From NCBI RefSeq assembly GCF_900102635.1, contig NZ_FMZQ01000023.1:1-58442 (forward strand): DNA of 58,442 nt, given 5' to 3'. The number at the start of each line of letters is the position of its first letter. The first letter of the stretch is position 1. The notes below the pieces were generated by a model, which did no database searches, had not been told where the DNA came from, and saw only the letters and a list, made by a program, of their open reading frames with translations. Of this stretch, positions 15,511-24,172 are shown piece after piece. Source of the DNA: Ectopseudomonas chengduensis. Its GTDB lineage: Bacteria > Pseudomonadota > Gammaproteobacteria > Pseudomonadales > Pseudomonadaceae. Position numbers and translations under genes: made by a program.

Positions 15511-16692
15511 TCAGCTATCCAGTGCCGAAGCCGGGCCGAAGAATTCGTAGCGGCTTTGCTCGGCGGGAACGCCCAGCGCCTGCAGATGACGCTTGACCTG
15601 CGCCATGAAGGGTTTCGGGCCGAGGAAGTAGGCGTCCAGATCGCGCTCGGCCGGCAGCCATTGCTCCAGCAGATCGCGGCTCAGAAAACCGCTGGCGTCG
15701 GCCCTGTCACCCTCGCGCGGTTCGCTGTAGCAGACGTAGTGGCGAATCTGCGGATGCTCGGCGGCATGGGCATCGACCCAGTCGCGGAAAGCATGCACCT
15801 CGGCATTGCGCGCGCAGTGGATGAAGTGGATGGGACGGCCGCTGTGCCGCGCCGCGTCGAGCATGGCCAGCGCCGGGGTGATGCCGACGCCGGCACTGAT
15901 CAGGGCCAGCGGTTTGTCCGAGGCGCTCAGGGTGAACTCGCCAGACGGTGGGAACAGTTCGAGTTCGTCGCCGACCTGAACCTTATCGTGCAGATGATTG
16001 GAGACACGACCGCCGACCTCGCGCTTGACGCTGATGCGGTATTCGCGACCGTTGGCCAGAGCCGACAGCGAGTAGTTACGGCGCACTTCTTCGCCATCCA
16101 GCAGCAGGCGCATGCCGATGTACTGGCCGGGTTGATGGTCGAGCAGGGCGCCGCCGTCGACCGGCACCAGGTGGAAGGAGGTGATCTCGGCGCTCTCTAC
16201 CACCTTGCGCGCCACGCGGAAGCTGCGTGCGCCGCGCCAGCCGCCCGGCGCCGCTGCATTCTCGGTATAGAGCTGCTCTTCGGCGCCGATGAAAATATCG
16301 GCCAGTTGCTGGTAAGCCACGGCCCAGGCATCGATCACGGCATCGGTGGCGATCTCGGCACCCAGCACCTCGCGGATCGCGCGCAGCAGGCAGCCGCCAA
16401 CGATGGGGTAGTGCTCGGGGAGAATCTGCAGGGCCACGTGTTTGTTCACCACCTGACGCACCAGCGGGCCGAGGGCTTCGAGACGGTCGATATGGCGGGC
16501 GTACATCAGCACGCCGCCCGCCAGGGCACGTGGCTGGTCGCCGCTGGCCTGGTGGGCCTGGTTGAACAGCGGGCGTACCTCTGGGTGTTCGCTGAGCATC
16601 ATCCGATAGAAGTACGTGGTCAGCGCCTCGCCGCCGCTTTCCAGCAGGGGCACGGTGGCTTTGATCAGGTCGCGTTGAGCATTGGTCAGCAT
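15511..16692 (-). CDS. fhp: flavohaemoglobin, nitric oxide dioxygenase
   Basis: 393 residues. An N-terminal globin domain (1-140) has distal Tyr29 in YFYRMM, Gln53 region GDQPRAL and proximal His85 in NKHVALQI. The FAD domain follows with RNYSLSA near residue 205, then the NAD(P)H domain with SAGVGITPALAML and the terminal EFFGPA motif. It oxidises NO to nitrate using O2 and NAD(P)H. ATG 16692 was chosen because GGAG lies about ten bases upstream and it gives the standard start MLTNAQRDLI. The divergent regulator fhpR lies 336 bases away, across a region that contains a MITE-like insertion. Confidence 0.96.
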   Translation of the reverse strand: MLTNAQRDLIKATVPLLESGGEALTTYFYRMMLSEHPEVRPLFNQAHQASGDQPRALAGGVLMYARHIDRLEALGPLVRQVVNKHVALQILPEHYPIVGGCLLRAIREVLGAEIATDAVIDAWAVAYQQLADIFIGAEEQLYTENAAAPGGWRGARSFRVARKVVESAEITSFHLVPVDGGALLDHQPGQYIGMRLLLDGEEVRRNYSLSALANGREYRISVKREVGGRVSNHLHDKVQVGDELELFPPSGEFTLSASDKPLALISAGVGITPALAMLDAARHSGRPIHFIHCARNAEVHAFRDWVDAHAAEHPQIRHYVCYSEPREGDRADASGFLSRDLLEQWLPAERDLDAYFLGPKPFMAQVKRHLQALGVPAEQSRYEFFGPASALDS

Positions 16693-16720
16693 GGGGGGAT
16701 CTCCGCAAGGCAAATGAAGA

Positions 16721-16855
16721 GCACCTCTAAAAACTATCTACGTTGTCATCACTGCGTTAAAAACAAGCTCAAAATGCTCATTTACAGCTCGTAAACTCCG
16801 CTTTTTCGCTTGTTTTTGCCTTGTGCTGACTGCCTCGACTACGTTTTTAGAGGCG
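16721..16855. repeat. MITE-like imperfect palindrome in the fhp leader
   Basis: 135 bases framed by inverted ends GCACCTCTAAAAAC (16721) and GTTTTTAGAGGCGC (16842-16855), with an inner palindrome AAAACAAGC...GCTTGTTTT around ATGCTCATTTACAGCTCGTA. It contains no gene. It lies between the fhp start codon and the probable control sites, so it would be transcribed as part of the fhp 5' leader. Its core resembles that of the element at 43610-43712. Confidence 0.75.
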
Positions 16856-16920
16856 CCCTGAAGGCGCCGGTGTGGCTCGTCTGGCCAGTTGTGGCGTGCT
16901 AGCGTTAGCGATCGATACCT

Positions 16921-16937
16921 ATCAGTAAGTGTGCCAA
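16921..16937 (-). promoter_or_regulatory. possible sigma54-type promoter for fhp (weak)
   Basis: On the minus strand TTGGCAC (16937-16931) is a good -24 element. The -12 position ten bases further reads GA rather than the usual GC, so the match is imperfect. FhpR is a sigma54 activator, so a sigma54 promoter is expected in this gap. No better GG-N10-GC site on the minus strand was found. The leader to the fhp ATG would be about 220 bases. Confidence 0.35.
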
Positions 16938-16983
16938 CTAAATAATCCTTAAAAATCAGTGGCTTATTTATTTTGTTGTGCTA

Positions 16984-17008
16984 ATGACTCGCATCGCGTG
17001 TGAGTCAT
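16984..17008. promoter_or_regulatory. palindromic candidate FhpR binding site
   Basis: ATGACTCGCA-TCGCG-TGTGAGTCAT is a 25-base palindrome with one mismatched pair. It is 20 bases before fhpR and 50-70 bases upstream of the possible fhp -24 element, a spacing usual for sigma54 enhancer sites. It could serve both fhp activation and fhpR autoregulation. Confidence 0.55.
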
Positions 17009-17028
17009 AAAGACTTTGAGTAGTCGAA

Positions 17029-18579
17029 ATGACCGCTAATCCTCTGCTGGAAACTCTTATTCCTCTGGTCGCCGATCTGTCTCGCGAGCTGGATGATGGC
17101 GAGCGTTATCGCCGCCTGCTCGCGGCCTTGCGTCAGTTGTTCCCTTGCGATGCCGTGGCGCTGCTGCGACTCGATGGCGAAATTCTGGTGCCCCTGGCGG
17201 TCGAGGGGCTGAGTGCCGATACCCTGGGACGGCGCTTCAGAGTCAGCGAGCATCCGCGTCTGGCTGCGTTGCTGGAGCACGCCGGACCGACGCGTTTCGC
17301 TGCCGACTGCGGCCTGCCTGACCCCTACGACGGCCTGGTCGAGGGGCTGCATGGCCACCTGGAAGTGCACGACTGCCTCGGTTGCCCGCTGTACCTGGAC
17401 GAGCAGCTCTGGGGCCTGCTGACCCTGGATTCGCTCGACCCGGCCAGTTTCGGTCGGCTCGATCTGGACAGCCTCGAGGCCTTTGCCAGCCTGGCCGCGG
17501 CCACGGTCAAGGTCAGCCAGCGCATCAGCGGCCTGGCGCAGCGGGTCGAGGCTGAGCGCCAGCTCACCGAGCTGTACAAACAGGCGCGGCAGCAACCGCG
17601 CGAGCTGGTGGGGCAGAGCGCGGCGCTGCGCAAGCTGCAGGACGAGATTCGCCTGGTCGGTGACAGCCCGCTGACCGTGCTGATCACCGGCGAGACCGGG
17701 GTCGGCAAGGAGTTGGTGGCCGAGGCGATCCACGCCGCCTCGCCGCGGGCGCAGCGTCCGCTGGTCAGCATCAACTGCGCGGCGTTACCCGATGCGCTGG
17801 TGGAGAGCGAACTGTTTGGCCATGTACGCGGCGCCTTCTCCGGGGCCATGAGCGAGCGCAGCGGCAAGTTCGAGCTGGCCGATGGCGGCAGCCTGTTTCT
17901 CGACGAAGTGGGTGAACTGCCGCTGGCGATCCAGGCCAAGCTGCTGCGCGTGCTGCAGAGTGGGCAGTTGCAGCGGGTTGGTTCGGATCGCGAACACCGC
18001 GTCGACGTGCGGGTGATCGCCGCCACCAACCGCGACCTGGCGGCTGAGGTGCGCGCCGGACGCTTTCGTGCCGACCTGTATCACCGCCTGAGCGTTTACC
18101 CGTTGCCGGTGCCGCCGCTGCGCGAACGTGGTCGCGATGTGCTGTTGCTGGCCGGCTACTTCCTCGAAGAGAACCGCGCTCGGCTCGGGCTGCGCAGCCT
18201 ACGCCTGAGCCCTGAGGCGCAGAAGGCGCTGCTCGGTCATGATTGGCCGGGCAACGTGCGTGAACTGGAACACCTGATTGGCCGTGCGGCGATCAAGGCA
18301 CTGGCGCGTCACGGCGAGCGCCCGCGCATTCTCAGTCTGGATGTGCAGGACCTGGATTTGCCGACGGCCCAGGCGATGGCTGCCTCAGACGATGTGCTGG
18401 CGCCCATTGATCTACCTCCGGCAGGCCTGGAGCTGCGTGCGGCGGTGGATGTTTTTCAGCGCCAACTGATCGAGCAGTGCCTGGCGCGCCATCAGGGCAA
18501 ATGGGCCGATGCGGCGCGTGAGCTGGGTGTGGATCGTGCCAACCTCAGCCGTTTGGCCAAGCGGCTGGGTATTCGCTAG
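17029..18579 (+). CDS. fhpR: nitric-oxide-responsive sigma54 activator FhpR (NorR family)
   Basis: 516 residues. The GAF sensor domain (about 20-170) keeps residues that align with the non-haem iron ligands of E. coli NorR: D98, D101, C116 and D134, with the same relative spacing, and probably R77. The AAA+ domain has Walker A GETGVGKE (221-228), the sigma54 contact loop GAFSGA (268-273, Ser replacing the usual Thr) and Walker B GGSLFLDEVGE. A Fis-type helix-turn-helix closes the protein (WADAARELGVDRANLSRL). It should activate the divergent fhp-ppyR-nnrS operon when NO binds the iron. Confidence 0.93.
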   Translation: MTANPLLETLIPLVADLSRELDDGERYRRLLAALRQLFPCDAVALLRLDGEILVPLAVEGLSADTLGRRFRVSEHPRLAALLEHAGPTRFAADCGLPDPYDGLVEGLHGHLEVHDCLGCPLYLDEQLWGLLTLDSLDPASFGRLDLDSLEAFASLAAATVKVSQRISGLAQRVEAERQLTELYKQARQQPRELVGQSAALRKLQDEIRLVGDSPLTVLITGETGVGKELVAEAIHAASPRAQRPLVSINCAALPDALVESELFGHVRGAFSGAMSERSGKFELADGGSLFLDEVGELPLAIQAKLLRVLQSGQLQRVGSDREHRVDVRVIAATNRDLAAEVRAGRFRADLYHRLSVYPLPVPPLRERGRDVLLLAGYFLEENRARLGLRSLRLSPEAQKALLGHDWPGNVRELEHLIGRAAIKALARHGERPRILSLDVQDLDLPTAQAMAASDDVLAPIDLPPAGLELRAAVDVFQRQLIEQCLARHQGKWADAARELGVDRANLSRLAKRLGIR

Positions 18580-18585
18580 CCGGAT

Positions 18586-18641
18586 TGTAGGAGGGGCTTT
18601 AGCCGCGATCTGTTCATGTCGCGGCTAAAGCCCCTCCCACA
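18586..18641. repeat. REP-like hairpin (GGGGCTTTAGCCGCGA family)
   Basis: GAGGGGCTTTAGCCGCGA (18591-18608) and TCGCGGCTAAAGCCCCTC (18619-18636) are perfectly complementary around a ten-base loop, with GTAGGAGG/CCTCCCACA outer ends. It lies between the convergent fhpR and methyltransferase genes. Related copies: 20409-20457, 35903-35953 and a half copy at 50241-50264. Confidence 0.85.
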
Positions 18642-18644
18642 GGT

Positions 18645-19574
18645 TTATCCCTGTTGGAACACCAGCGCCTTCAGGCCGCTCTCGGGCGATATATCGGGAA
18701 ACTCCGGCGGGTTGTCCAGGCGCTCGACGAAGCGCAGTTGCGGTGCTTCGGCGGCCATGCCCTCAATGAGAAAGTCCGGGCCGATATCCGGGTCATTGAC
18801 GCAGGCCAGCACGATGCCGTGCTCGGTCAGCAACTCGGGTAGGCGACGGAGAATCTTGGCGTAGTCCTGGGTGAGGGCGAAGCTGCCTTTCTGAAAGCTC
18901 GGCGGGTCGATGATCACCAGATCGTATGGCCCGCTTTTGCGCACTTTGCCCCAGGACTTGAACAGCTCGTGACCGAGAAATTCCACCCGGCTCAGGTCAT
19001 GCCCGTTCAGGCGGTGGTTTTCACGCCCGCGTGACAGGGCTGCGCGCGCCATGTCTAGGTTGACCACGTGCGCGGCACCGCCGGCGATGGCCGCGATGGA
19101 GAAGCCGCAGGTGTAGGCGAACAGGTTGAGCACGCGCTTGCCGGCGGCCTGTTCGCGCACCCACTGGCGGCCCAGGCGCATATCGAGGAACAGCCCGCTG
19201 TTCTGCTTGCTGCCCAGGTCGAGCAGGTAGTGCAGGCTGTCCTCGATGATGGGCCATTGCGCCTGCGGCTCGCCGGCCAACCATTCGCTCTCGCTGCCGT
19301 GTACATAACGGTGCTGCAGCAGTAGGGCGCGCGCGCCGCTGGCCTGCCATTGCGGCGTTTCCAGCAGTTCCATGAGCAGCGGTCGCAGCGCTGGCGATGG
19401 TTCGCGGAACAGCATCACCAGGACGATGCCGGACAACCAGTCGACGGTGATCTGCTCCAGTCCTGGCCAGCAGCGGCCACGGCCATGGAACAGGCGGCGC
19501 GTTTCGATGCCGGGGTGGTTTTCCAGTGCCTGCAGCAGGTGCTCGCGCAGGACGGCGAGTGGCGTGTCAGTCAT
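18645..19574 (-). CDS. class I SAM-dependent methyltransferase (RlmI/Methyltrans_SAM type)
   Basis: 309 residues. The SAM fold is clear: VLNLFAYTCGFSIAAIAGGA (motif I), VVNLDMARAALSRGRENHRLNG (motif II) and DLVIIDPPSFQKGSF (motif IV, DPPSF). This pattern is shared by the RlmI/RlmK group of 23S rRNA methyltransferases, but the usual N-terminal PUA domain is absent and the segment before the fold (1-115) is short, so the substrate is not certain. The start codon overlaps the stop of the FKBP gene by eight bases, so the two are expressed together. Confidence 0.83.
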   Translation of the reverse strand: MTDTPLAVLREHLLQALENHPGIETRRLFHGRGRCWPGLEQITVDWLSGIVLVMLFREPSPALRPLLMELLETPQWQASGARALLLQHRYVHGSESEWLAGEPQAQWPIIEDSLHYLLDLGSKQNSGLFLDMRLGRQWVREQAAGKRVLNLFAYTCGFSIAAIAGGAAHVVNLDMARAALSRGRENHRLNGHDLSRVEFLGHELFKSWGKVRKSGPYDLVIIDPPSFQKGSFALTQDYAKILRRLPELLTEHGIVLACVNDPDIGPDFLIEGMAAEAPQLRFVERLDNPPEFPDISPESGLKALVFQQG

Positions 19575-19905
19575 CGCGGGTCAGCACTTCCAGCAGCTCG
19601 ATTTCGAAGGTCAGGTCGGAGTTGGGCGGAATCGCGCCCATGCTGCGCTCGCCATAACCCAGATGCGCCGGCACCTGCAGCTTGCGCTTGCCGCCGACCT
19701 GCATGCCCATCAGGCCCTGATCCCAGCCCTTGATCACCCGGCCAGTGCCTATCACGCACTGGAACGGCTTGCCGCGCGACCAGGACGAGTCGAACTCGCT
19801 GCCGTCGGCCAGCCAGCCGCGATATTGGGTGGTGATCAGGGCGCCCTTGACCACGGCCTTGCCGTTGCCGGGTTGCAGGTCTTCGATGATCAGTTTGTCA
19901 GTCAT
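19567..19905 (-). CDS. FKBP-type peptidyl-prolyl cis-trans isomerase
   Basis: 112 residues, a single FKBP domain without signal peptide. Active-site landmarks are QYRGWLADGSEFDSSW, GTGRVIKGWDQGLMGMQVGGKRKLQVPAHLGYGERS and the closing FEIELLEV strand. It catalyses proline isomerisation in the cytoplasm. It is the middle gene of a three-gene minus-strand set, one base after the truncated globin gene and overlapping the methyltransferase. Confidence 0.94.
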   Translation of the reverse strand: MTDKLIIEDLQPGNGKAVVKGALITTQYRGWLADGSEFDSSWSRGKPFQCVIGTGRVIKGWDQGLMGMQVGGKRKLQVPAHLGYGERSMGAIPPNSDLTFEIELLEVLTRDD

Positions 19906-19906
19906 G

Positions 19907-20335
19907 TCAGGTTTCCTTGCGGTGACGGTTTTGGCTGGCCTGCACGGAGCGTTCAGCGGGTACGCGCAGCTGGGTCAGCAGGTAGTCGGCGAAGGTCGGC
20001 GCATAACTCTGTAGAGCGATGGCGCCGGCCATGCAGCTCAGCCAGCTTTCCGCCAGCGCCTGGTCGATTGGCCATTGGGCATGGAAGGCCGGGATGCTGA
20101 TGCTGCCGTATTTTTCGGCAAACAGGCGTGGGCCGCCCAGCCAGCCGCTGAGAAAGCACGCCAGCTTGTCGCGTGAGGCGCTCAGATCGGCAGGGTGAAG
20201 GGCGCGCAGGGCAGCGGCCTCGGGGCGTTCGTCCATCAGCCGGTAGAAGTCGTCGACCAGGCGGCGCAGGCCGTCGATGCCGCCGGCGGCCTGGTAGGAG
20301 GCATCGCCGGTGCCGTAGGCAGGTGTGTGACTCAT
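19907..20335 (-). CDS. truncated haemoglobin, group II
   Basis: About 142 residues from ATG 20335 (MSHTPAYGTGDASYQAAGG). GGIDGLRRLVDDFYRLMDE is the typical N-terminal helix, LSGWLGGPRLFAEKYG the middle motif, and HAQWPIDQALAESWLSCM carries the proximal His and the group II Trp. These small globins bind O2/NO and are linked to oxidative or nitrosative protection. It heads the globin-FKBP-methyltransferase set and ends one base before the FKBP start. The FhpR-regulated NO genes are close but on separate transcripts. Confidence 0.88.
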   Translation of the reverse strand: MSHTPAYGTGDASYQAAGGIDGLRRLVDDFYRLMDERPEAAALRALHPADLSASRDKLACFLSGWLGGPRLFAEKYGSISIPAFHAQWPIDQALAESWLSCMAGAIALQSYAPTFADYLLTQLRVPAERSVQASQNRHRKET

Positions 20336-20408
20336 CGCGTTGTTCCGCGGAAAAGGCGCCATTGTAACCGCTGGCGTAGAATGGTCGGCCAGTTTGAAGT
20401 ACATGCCC

Positions 20409-20457
20409 TGTGGGAGGGGCTTTAGCAGCGACGGTCGCGGCTAAAGCCCCTCCCACA
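20409..20457. repeat. REP-like hairpin (GGGGCTTTAGC family)
   Basis: TGTGGGAGGGGCTTTAGC and GCTAAAGCCCCTCCCACA are complementary around AGCGACGGTCGCG. It sits between the divergent globin and polB genes. Confidence 0.85.
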
Positions 20458-20500
20458 AGTAGCCCATAAGCACCGAGTTTGAATCCGTAGCCCAATCCCG

Positions 20501-22864
20501 ATGACGCAACCCCAGCAAGGCTTCGTGCTCAGCCGCCATTGGCGCGATACGCCGGAGGGCACCGAGGTGGCCTTCTGGCTGGCGACCGATGCCGGCCCGC
20601 GTCAGATACGCCTGCCGTGCCAGGAGACGTTGGCCTTTATCCCCGCCGAGCAGCGCGCCTGGGTCGAGCCGTTGTTGCGTAATGAGAAGGGCGTCGAGCT
20701 GCGCGAACTGGCCTTGCGCGACTTCAAACGCCGCCCGGTGCTGGGCCTGTATTGCCGCCAGTACCGCCAGTTGCTGCAGTTGGAGAAGAAGCTGCGACAG
20801 GTCGGCGTCGACGTCTACGAGGCCGATATTCGCCCGCCGGATCGCTACCTGATGGAGCGCTTTATCACCGCCAGCGTGCTCTTCGAGGGTATCGAGCAGC
20901 CGGACGGCAGCCTACTGTGCAAGTCGCTCAAGCCCGCCGCCGATTACCGTCCGATGCTGCGCCTGGTGTCGCTGGATATCGAGACCAGCGCCCGTGGCGA
21001 GCTGTATTCCATCGCCCTGGAGGGCTGCGGCCAGCGCCAGGTGTACATGCTCGGCCCGGCCAATGGCGACGCCAGCAGCGTCGACTTCGACCTGGAGTAC
21101 TGCGACAGCCGCAAGGCGCTGCTCGAGCGCCTGAATGCCTGGCTGCAGCGGCATGATCCGGACGCCATCATCGGTTGGAACCTGGTGCAATTCGACCTGC
21201 GGGTGCTGCGCGATCACGCTGAGCAACTGAAGGTGCCGCTGCTGCTGGGGCGTGGTGGCGACGTGATGGGCTGGCGCCAGCACAACAGTAGCCAGCACTA
21301 TTTCGCCGAGGCGGCCGGACGGTTGATCATCGATGGCATCGAGGCGCTGCGTTCGGCGACCTGGAGTTTCCCCTCGTTCAGCCTCGAGTCGGTGGCGCAG
21401 ACCCTGCTCGGTGAGGGCAAGGCGATAGACACGCCCTATGCGCGCATGGACGAGATCCAGCGCATGTTCGACGAGGACAAGCCGGCGCTGGCCCTCTACA
21501 ACCTCAAGGACTGCGAGTTGGTCACGCGCATCTTCGCTCATACCGACCTGCTAGCCTTCCTGCTGGAGCGCTCCAGCGTCACTGGGCTGGCGGCCGACCG
21601 CAGCGGCGGCTCGGTAGCGGCTTTCACCCACCTGTACCTGCCGCCTATGCACCGCCTGGGCTTCGTCGCGCCTAATCTCGGCGATATTCGTGGCGAGAAC
21701 AGCCCCGGCGGTTTCGTCATGGACTCGCGCCCCGGCCTGTACGACTCGGTGTTGGTACTGGACTACAAGAGCCTGTATCCGTCGATCATCCGCAGCTTCC
21801 TGATCGACCCGCTGGGCCTGGTCGAAGGGCTGCACCAGCCGGATGACGAACACTCGGTGGAAGGCTTTCGCGGCGCGCGTTTCTCGCGTACCCGACATTG
21901 CCTGCCGGCCATCGTCGAGCGCGTCTGGCAGGGCCGTGAAGTGGCCAAGCGCGAGGGCAACGCGGCCTTGTCGCAGGCACTGAAGATCATCATGAACGCC
22001 TTCTATGGTGTGCTCGGTTCCAGTGGCTGCCGCTTCTTCGACCCGCGCCTGGCCTCGTCGATCACCCTGCGCGGGCACCAGATCATGAAACGCACGCGCG
22101 AGCTGATCGAAGCCGAGGGGCATGCGGTGATTTACGGCGATACCGACTCCACCTTCGTCTGGCTCGGCCGCGCCCATGACGAGGATGAGGCGACGCGCAT
22201 CGGTCGTGTGCTGGTGGCGCGCGTCAACGCCTGGTGGCGAGAACATCTGCAGCACGAGTACGGTCTGACCAGCGCCCTGGAGCTGCAATTCGAGACCCAT
22301 TACCGGCGCTTTCTGATGCCCACCATTCGCGGCACCGAGGAGGGCAGCAAGAAGCGCTATGCCGGCTTGGTACTCAGCGCCGATGGTAGTGAGCGCATGG
22401 TGTTCAAAGGGCTGGAAACGGTACGCACCGATTGGTCGCCGCTGGCCCAGCGCTTTCAGCAGGAACTGTACCGACTGGTGTTCGCTGACCAGCCCTACGA
22501 GGACTTCGTGCGCGACTACGTGAAGCGCACCCTGGCCGGTGAGCTGGACGAGCTGCTGGTCTATCGCAAGCGTTTGCGCCGGCGCCTCGACGACTACCAG
22601 CGCAACGTGCCGCCGCACGTACGCGCCGCGCGCCTGGCCGACGAGCACAACCAGCGTCTTGGCCGGCCGCTGCAATATCAGCGTGGCGGCTGGATCAGCT
22701 ATCTGATCACCACAGGCGGGCCGCAACCGCTGGAGCGTCTGCTGTCGCCGGTGGACTACGAGCATTACATCAGCCGCCAGCTGAAGCCGGTGGCCGATGC
22801 CATCCTGCCGTTCGTCGGCGGCGACTTCGAGCGGTTGGTGGACGGGCAGCTCGGACTGTTCTGA
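20501..22864 (+). CDS. polB: DNA polymerase II (family B)
   Basis: 787 residues, the usual length. The 3'-5' exonuclease domain carries SLDIETSARGE (Exo I) and NLVQFDLRVL (Exo II region). Polymerase motif A is DYKSLYPSIIRSF, motif B is KIIMNAFYGVLGSSG, and motif C is YGDTDSTFV with both catalytic aspartates. Pol II takes part in replication restart and translesion synthesis and is usually SOS-controlled. I see no clear LexA box in the short upstream gap, which is mostly a REP hairpin. Confidence 0.97.
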   Translation: MTQPQQGFVLSRHWRDTPEGTEVAFWLATDAGPRQIRLPCQETLAFIPAEQRAWVEPLLRNEKGVELRELALRDFKRRPVLGLYCRQYRQLLQLEKKLRQVGVDVYEADIRPPDRYLMERFITASVLFEGIEQPDGSLLCKSLKPAADYRPMLRLVSLDIETSARGELYSIALEGCGQRQVYMLGPANGDASSVDFDLEYCDSRKALLERLNAWLQRHDPDAIIGWNLVQFDLRVLRDHAEQLKVPLLLGRGGDVMGWRQHNSSQHYFAEAAGRLIIDGIEALRSATWSFPSFSLESVAQTLLGEGKAIDTPYARMDEIQRMFDEDKPALALYNLKDCELVTRIFAHTDLLAFLLERSSVTGLAADRSGGSVAAFTHLYLPPMHRLGFVAPNLGDIRGENSPGGFVMDSRPGLYDSVLVLDYKSLYPSIIRSFLIDPLGLVEGLHQPDDEHSVEGFRGARFSRTRHCLPAIVERVWQGREVAKREGNAALSQALKIIMNAFYGVLGSSGCRFFDPRLASSITLRGHQIMKRTRELIEAEGHAVIYGDTDSTFVWLGRAHDEDEATRIGRVLVARVNAWWREHLQHEYGLTSALELQFETHYRRFLMPTIRGTEEGSKKRYAGLVLSADGSERMVFKGLETVRTDWSPLAQRFQQELYRLVFADQPYEDFVRDYVKRTLAGELDELLVYRKRLRRRLDDYQRNVPPHVRAARLADEHNQRLGRPLQYQRGGWISYLITTGGPQPLERLLSPVDYEHYISRQLKPVADAILPFVGGDFERLVDGQLGLF

Positions 22865-22889
22865 AACCTTCGGATAAACAGCGAACCCC

Positions 22890-22952
22890 GTAGGAGCCCG
22901 CTTGCGGGCGATCCTGGTGCCGGCGGCTGATCGCCAGCAAGCTGGCTCCTAC
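22890..22952. repeat. REP-like repeat (GTAGGAGC/GCTCCTAC family)
   Basis: GTAGGAGCCCGCTTGCGGGC at one end and GCCAGCAAGCTGGCTCCTAC at the other, with two inner hairpins. It may act as a terminator for polB. Confidence 0.8.
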
Positions 22953-22989
22953 AAGACGGCAGCAGGCTCTGTAGCGGCGTAGAGCCGGA

Positions 22990-23122
22990 AATACTTTGCA
23001 AAAATCTTCTCGTTGAGCAGCATTCTTGGCCTGAGTATCTTTGCGCCCGTGATGCCGGGCCCCTCTGGCGGTTAACACCGCGATGTCGGAATCACAGTCT
23101 GTTCAATCTGACTGTAGGAGGG
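22990..23122 (+). promoter_or_regulatory. structured 5' leader of the terC-like gene
   Basis: Three hairpins can be drawn: GCCCG-TGATG-CGGGC (about 23047-23061), GCGGT-TAAC-ACCGC (about 23068-23083) and CAGTC...GACTG (about 23095-23114), the last just before GTAGGAGGGGCTC and the ATG. TerC/Alx-type genes are often controlled by the yybP-ykoY manganese riboswitch, but its consensus core is not present, so no riboswitch is claimed. Confidence 0.35.
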
Positions 23123-23126
23123 GCTC

Positions 23127-24113
23127 ATGACTGCCCTAGAACCGTTTCTCTTCGCCGACTTCCTCGGCACGGCCACCTGGTTGTGGCTGGTCTTCATCGC
23201 TGTCGTCATCTCCCTGCTGGCCTTCGACCTTGGCGTGCTGCATCGCGATAATCGCGAAATCGGTGTGCGCGAGAGCCTACTGCTGTCTGCTGGCTACATC
23301 ACGGCCGGTCTGTTGTTCGGCGTCTGGGTGTTCTTCCAGAAAGGCGGCGACGCCAGCATGGATTACGTCACCGGCTTCCTGATCGAGAAATCGCTGTCGA
23401 TGGACAACGTGTTTCTCATGGCCATGATCTTCAGCTTCCTCGCCATCCCGCGGCAGTACCAGCACAAGGTGCTGTTCTGGGGGATCATGGGCGTACTGGT
23501 GCTGCGGGCGATCATGATCGGCCTGGGCGCGGCGCTGATCCACGAGTTCGCCTGGATCCTCTATGTATTCGGCGCCTTCCTGTTCTTCACTGGCGTGAAG
23601 ATGCTGTTCACCAAGCTGGATTCGACCCCCGACCTGGAAAACAACGTGCTGGTGAAGTTCCTGCGCAAGCACCTGCGCGTGACCGACGAGCTGCACGGCG
23701 AGCGCTTCTTCGTGCGCCAGGACGATGGCAAAGGACGCAGCGTGCTGTGGGTGACGCCGCTGTTCCTGGCGCTGATCCTGATCGAGTGCGCCGACCTGAT
23801 GTTCGCCATCGACAGCGTGCCGGCGATCTTCGCCATCACCCAGGATCCGTTCATCGTCTACACCTCGAACATCTTCGCCATCCTTGGCCTGCGTGCCCTG
23901 TACTTCGCCCTGGCCGCGCTGATCCACCGCTTCGCCTACCTCAAGTACGCGCTGGCCCTGGTGCTGGTGTTCATCGGCGCGAAGATCTTCCTGGTCGGCA
24001 TCATCGGCAAGATTCCGGCGGTGGTGTCCCTGAGCGTGACCCTGGGCCTGCTGATCGGTGGCGTGCTGCTGTCGCTGTACAAGACCCGTGGCCAGCCGCC
24101 CGCGCAGATCTGA
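23127..24113 (+). CDS. TerC/Alx family integral membrane protein
   Basis: 328 residues, about nine transmembrane helices. Family features include FDLGVLHRDN after the first helix, the acidic membrane motif FLIEKSLSMDNVFLMAMIF and its repeat ALILIECADLMFAIDSVPAIFAIT, with conserved Glu/Asp in the membrane. Alx/TerC proteins are linked to metal (often manganese) export or homeostasis and tellurite resistance; which one applies is not decided by sequence. AGGAGG lies eight bases before the ATG. A small lipoprotein gene follows 60 bases downstream. Confidence 0.92.
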   Translation: MTALEPFLFADFLGTATWLWLVFIAVVISLLAFDLGVLHRDNREIGVRESLLLSAGYITAGLLFGVWVFFQKGGDASMDYVTGFLIEKSLSMDNVFLMAMIFSFLAIPRQYQHKVLFWGIMGVLVLRAIMIGLGAALIHEFAWILYVFGAFLFFTGVKMLFTKLDSTPDLENNVLVKFLRKHLRVTDELHGERFFVRQDDGKGRSVLWVTPLFLALILIECADLMFAIDSVPAIFAITQDPFIVYTSNIFAILGLRALYFALAALIHRFAYLKYALALVLVFIGAKIFLVGIIGKIPAVVSLSVTLGLLIGGVLLSLYKTRGQPPAQI

Positions 24114-24172
24114 TCACAGACTTTAACCCGGCTATGCACAACGTCTGGCCGGGTCCTCGAAACTGGAGAGCC

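Noticed and set aside
22990..23122. yybP-ykoY manganese riboswitch before the terC-like gene
   Set aside because: Context is right and hairpins exist, but the conserved GGGGAGUAG core and its partner are not present. Left only as a structured leader.
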